Shown: positions 63,475 to 64,000 of the stretch, in pieces
How the letters are laid out: each line of letters starts with the position of its first letter
Numbering within the stretch: the stretch's first letter is position 1
NCBI GenBank assembly: GCA_003167255.1
Contig: PMTR01000194.1
Location: 1 to 64,000 of the forward strand
DNA from: Bryobacterales bacterium
GTDB lineage: Bacteria > Acidobacteriota > Terriglobia > Bryobacterales > Bryobacteraceae
Length of the DNA stretch: 64,000 bases
Direction of reading: 5' to 3'
Program-made: the position numbers and the translations under genes
Notes under the pieces: model-generated
Seen by the model: the letters and a program-made list of their open reading frames with translations, nothing else
What the model was told of the DNA's origin: nothing
Databases searched by the model: none

Positions 63475-63781
63475 GGCTGGCCGCCTGTGCCGGGAAACTT
63501 GGCTTCTCTGCCACCCGGGTGAGCCGCGTCACAATAACGCGTGCCAGGACAAATGCAAGGAGGCACACCAGCAGGCTCTCCCAATGGCCGCGTGCGATGA
63601 AATAGAAGCCAACCAGTGCAATGCTCGTTCGCAGCAACAGGCTGCTAACGAACCAAAGCGCCGGCTGCTTGGATGAGAAGCCTTTGCGAACTGTCCACCA
63701 AAGGCCACCGAAGAATATTGCGCCGATCAACAGGCCCGTCACCAAGGCCAGCACCAGACGCAGAGCGTCAGTCATCGTCAT
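63464..63781 (-). CDS. atpR: AtpR, N-ATPase-specific membrane subunit
   Basis: A 105-residue protein with three membrane helices (ALRLVLALVTGLLIGAIFFG; ALWFVSSLLLRTSIALVGFY; SLLVCLLAFVLARVIVTRL). Position between atpQ and atpB and the short three-helix form identify it as AtpR, found only in N-type ATPase operons and thought to help assemble or stabilise the c ring. Its Arg residues (LLLRTSIAL, LARVIV) lie inside helices, as is usual for this subunit. It overlaps both neighbours (14 bp with atpQ, 11 bp with atpB). Confidence 0.88.
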   Translation of the reverse strand: MTMTDALRLVLALVTGLLIGAIFFGGLWWTVRKGFSSKQPALWFVSSLLLRTSIALVGFYFIARGHWESLLVCLLAFVLARVIVTRLTRVAEKPSFPAQAASHAP

Positions 63782-64000
63782 CCTCCTGCTGTTCCCTCAT
63801 TTCTCGGTCTTCCTTCGCGACCCAGTGCCAGGCATTCAAACAGCCGATTGCGAGGCCGATGATCAGCAGCATCAACGTCCAGGAATGGCTTCCCGGATGG
63901 CGATTATCCAACCAGATCCCCAACGCCGCGCCGAGCAACGTCGGAAGCACCACCGACCAGCCGATAAGCCCCATCATGCCCAAGCCAAGCCAGACGCCCT
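63768..64000 (-). CDS. atpQ: AtpQ (AtpI-like), N-ATPase subunit, 5' end outside window
   Basis: At least 77 residues visible; the frame is open past the right edge (VWLGLGMMGLIGW), so the start lies outside. Two membrane helices (LIGWSVVLPTLLGAALGIWL; WTLMLLIIGLAIGCLNAWHW) and an acidic tail (EQQEDDDD) are typical of AtpQ, an AtpI-like assembly factor of N-ATPases. In the known order D-C-Q-R-B-E-F-A-G the beta (atpD) and epsilon (atpC) genes should lie just beyond the right end. It overlaps atpR by 14 bp. Confidence 0.85.
   Translation of the reverse strand, partial: GVWLGLGMMGLIGWSVVLPTLLGAALGIWLDNRHPGSHSWTLMLLIIGLAIGCLNAWHWVAKEDREMREQQEDDDD

Overview
The window looks like a chromosomal segment from an acidobacterium of the Solibacter/Bryobacter type. 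Three things point there: two TIGR03435-type proteins, three genes plus one remnant carrying the TIGR03437 C-terminal domain typical of that lineage, and GC-rich DNA peppered with short palindromic repeats. No rRNA, tRNA, CRISPR array or intact insertion sequence was recognised.

Layout. 1-5.5 kb holds a HipA-like kinase domain protein, a class IV aminotransferase, a TIGR03435 protein, a gene-free stretch of about 900 bp (2850-3740), a BNR/YCF48-like propeller and a GAF protein. 5.7-18.7 kb is a copper/silver efflux island: a small exported Cys-rich protein, a CusCBA-type RND pump, a periplasmic protein with two similar halves, a CopA-type P-ATPase, an MFS exporter, an AarF/UbiB kinase and a NosL-like Cys-rich protein, with no recognisable metal regulator inside. 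18.9-24.6 kb holds a DUF1801 protein, a coiled-coil protein, thrS, an ECF sigma/anti-sigma pair and a TIGR03437 protein with a structured leader. 24.6-38.4 kb is the most distinctive part: an exopolysaccharide sugar transferase, a propeller-type sensor kinase broken by one frameshift, a NarL-type response regulator, and secreted TIGR03437, DUF4185 and PHP-domain proteins. Four starts in this part share one upstream box at nearly constant distance. Two broken genes lie here too: a GH5-TIGR03437 remnant and a copied sugar-transferase 3' end.

38.4-49.7 kb is mainly metabolic: orotate phosphoribosyltransferase-like, an apparently exported methyltransferase, a second histidine kinase, a GH43-like lipoprotein, bshA (bacillithiol), galE, a MazEF-like toxin-antitoxin pair, a ThDP enzyme, coaD, an aspartate-type aminotransferase, a ManA-like isomerase and a second TIGR03435 protein. 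49.9-55.5 kb holds an orphan-antitoxin/zinc-ribbon operon, a shortened UvrC-like protein, a STAS protein, yjbQ and glmS. 55.8-58.5 kb is a ClC chloride transporter fused to CBS, a membrane helix and TPRs. 58.9-64 kb is the tail of an N-type (probably Na+-translocating) ATP synthase operon in the order Q-R-B-E-F-A-G, whose B and alpha subunits carry unusual Lys/Pro/Glu/Ala repeat tails.

Main points for a second look: the shared promoter box that may define a regulon of the local two-component system with leaderless starts; the ClC-CBS-TM-TPR fusion; the tailed N-ATPase; the mutually exclusive hairpins before the TIGR03437 gene at 24342; twin-hairpin repeats translated inside two genes; and the unexplained 2850-3740 region.
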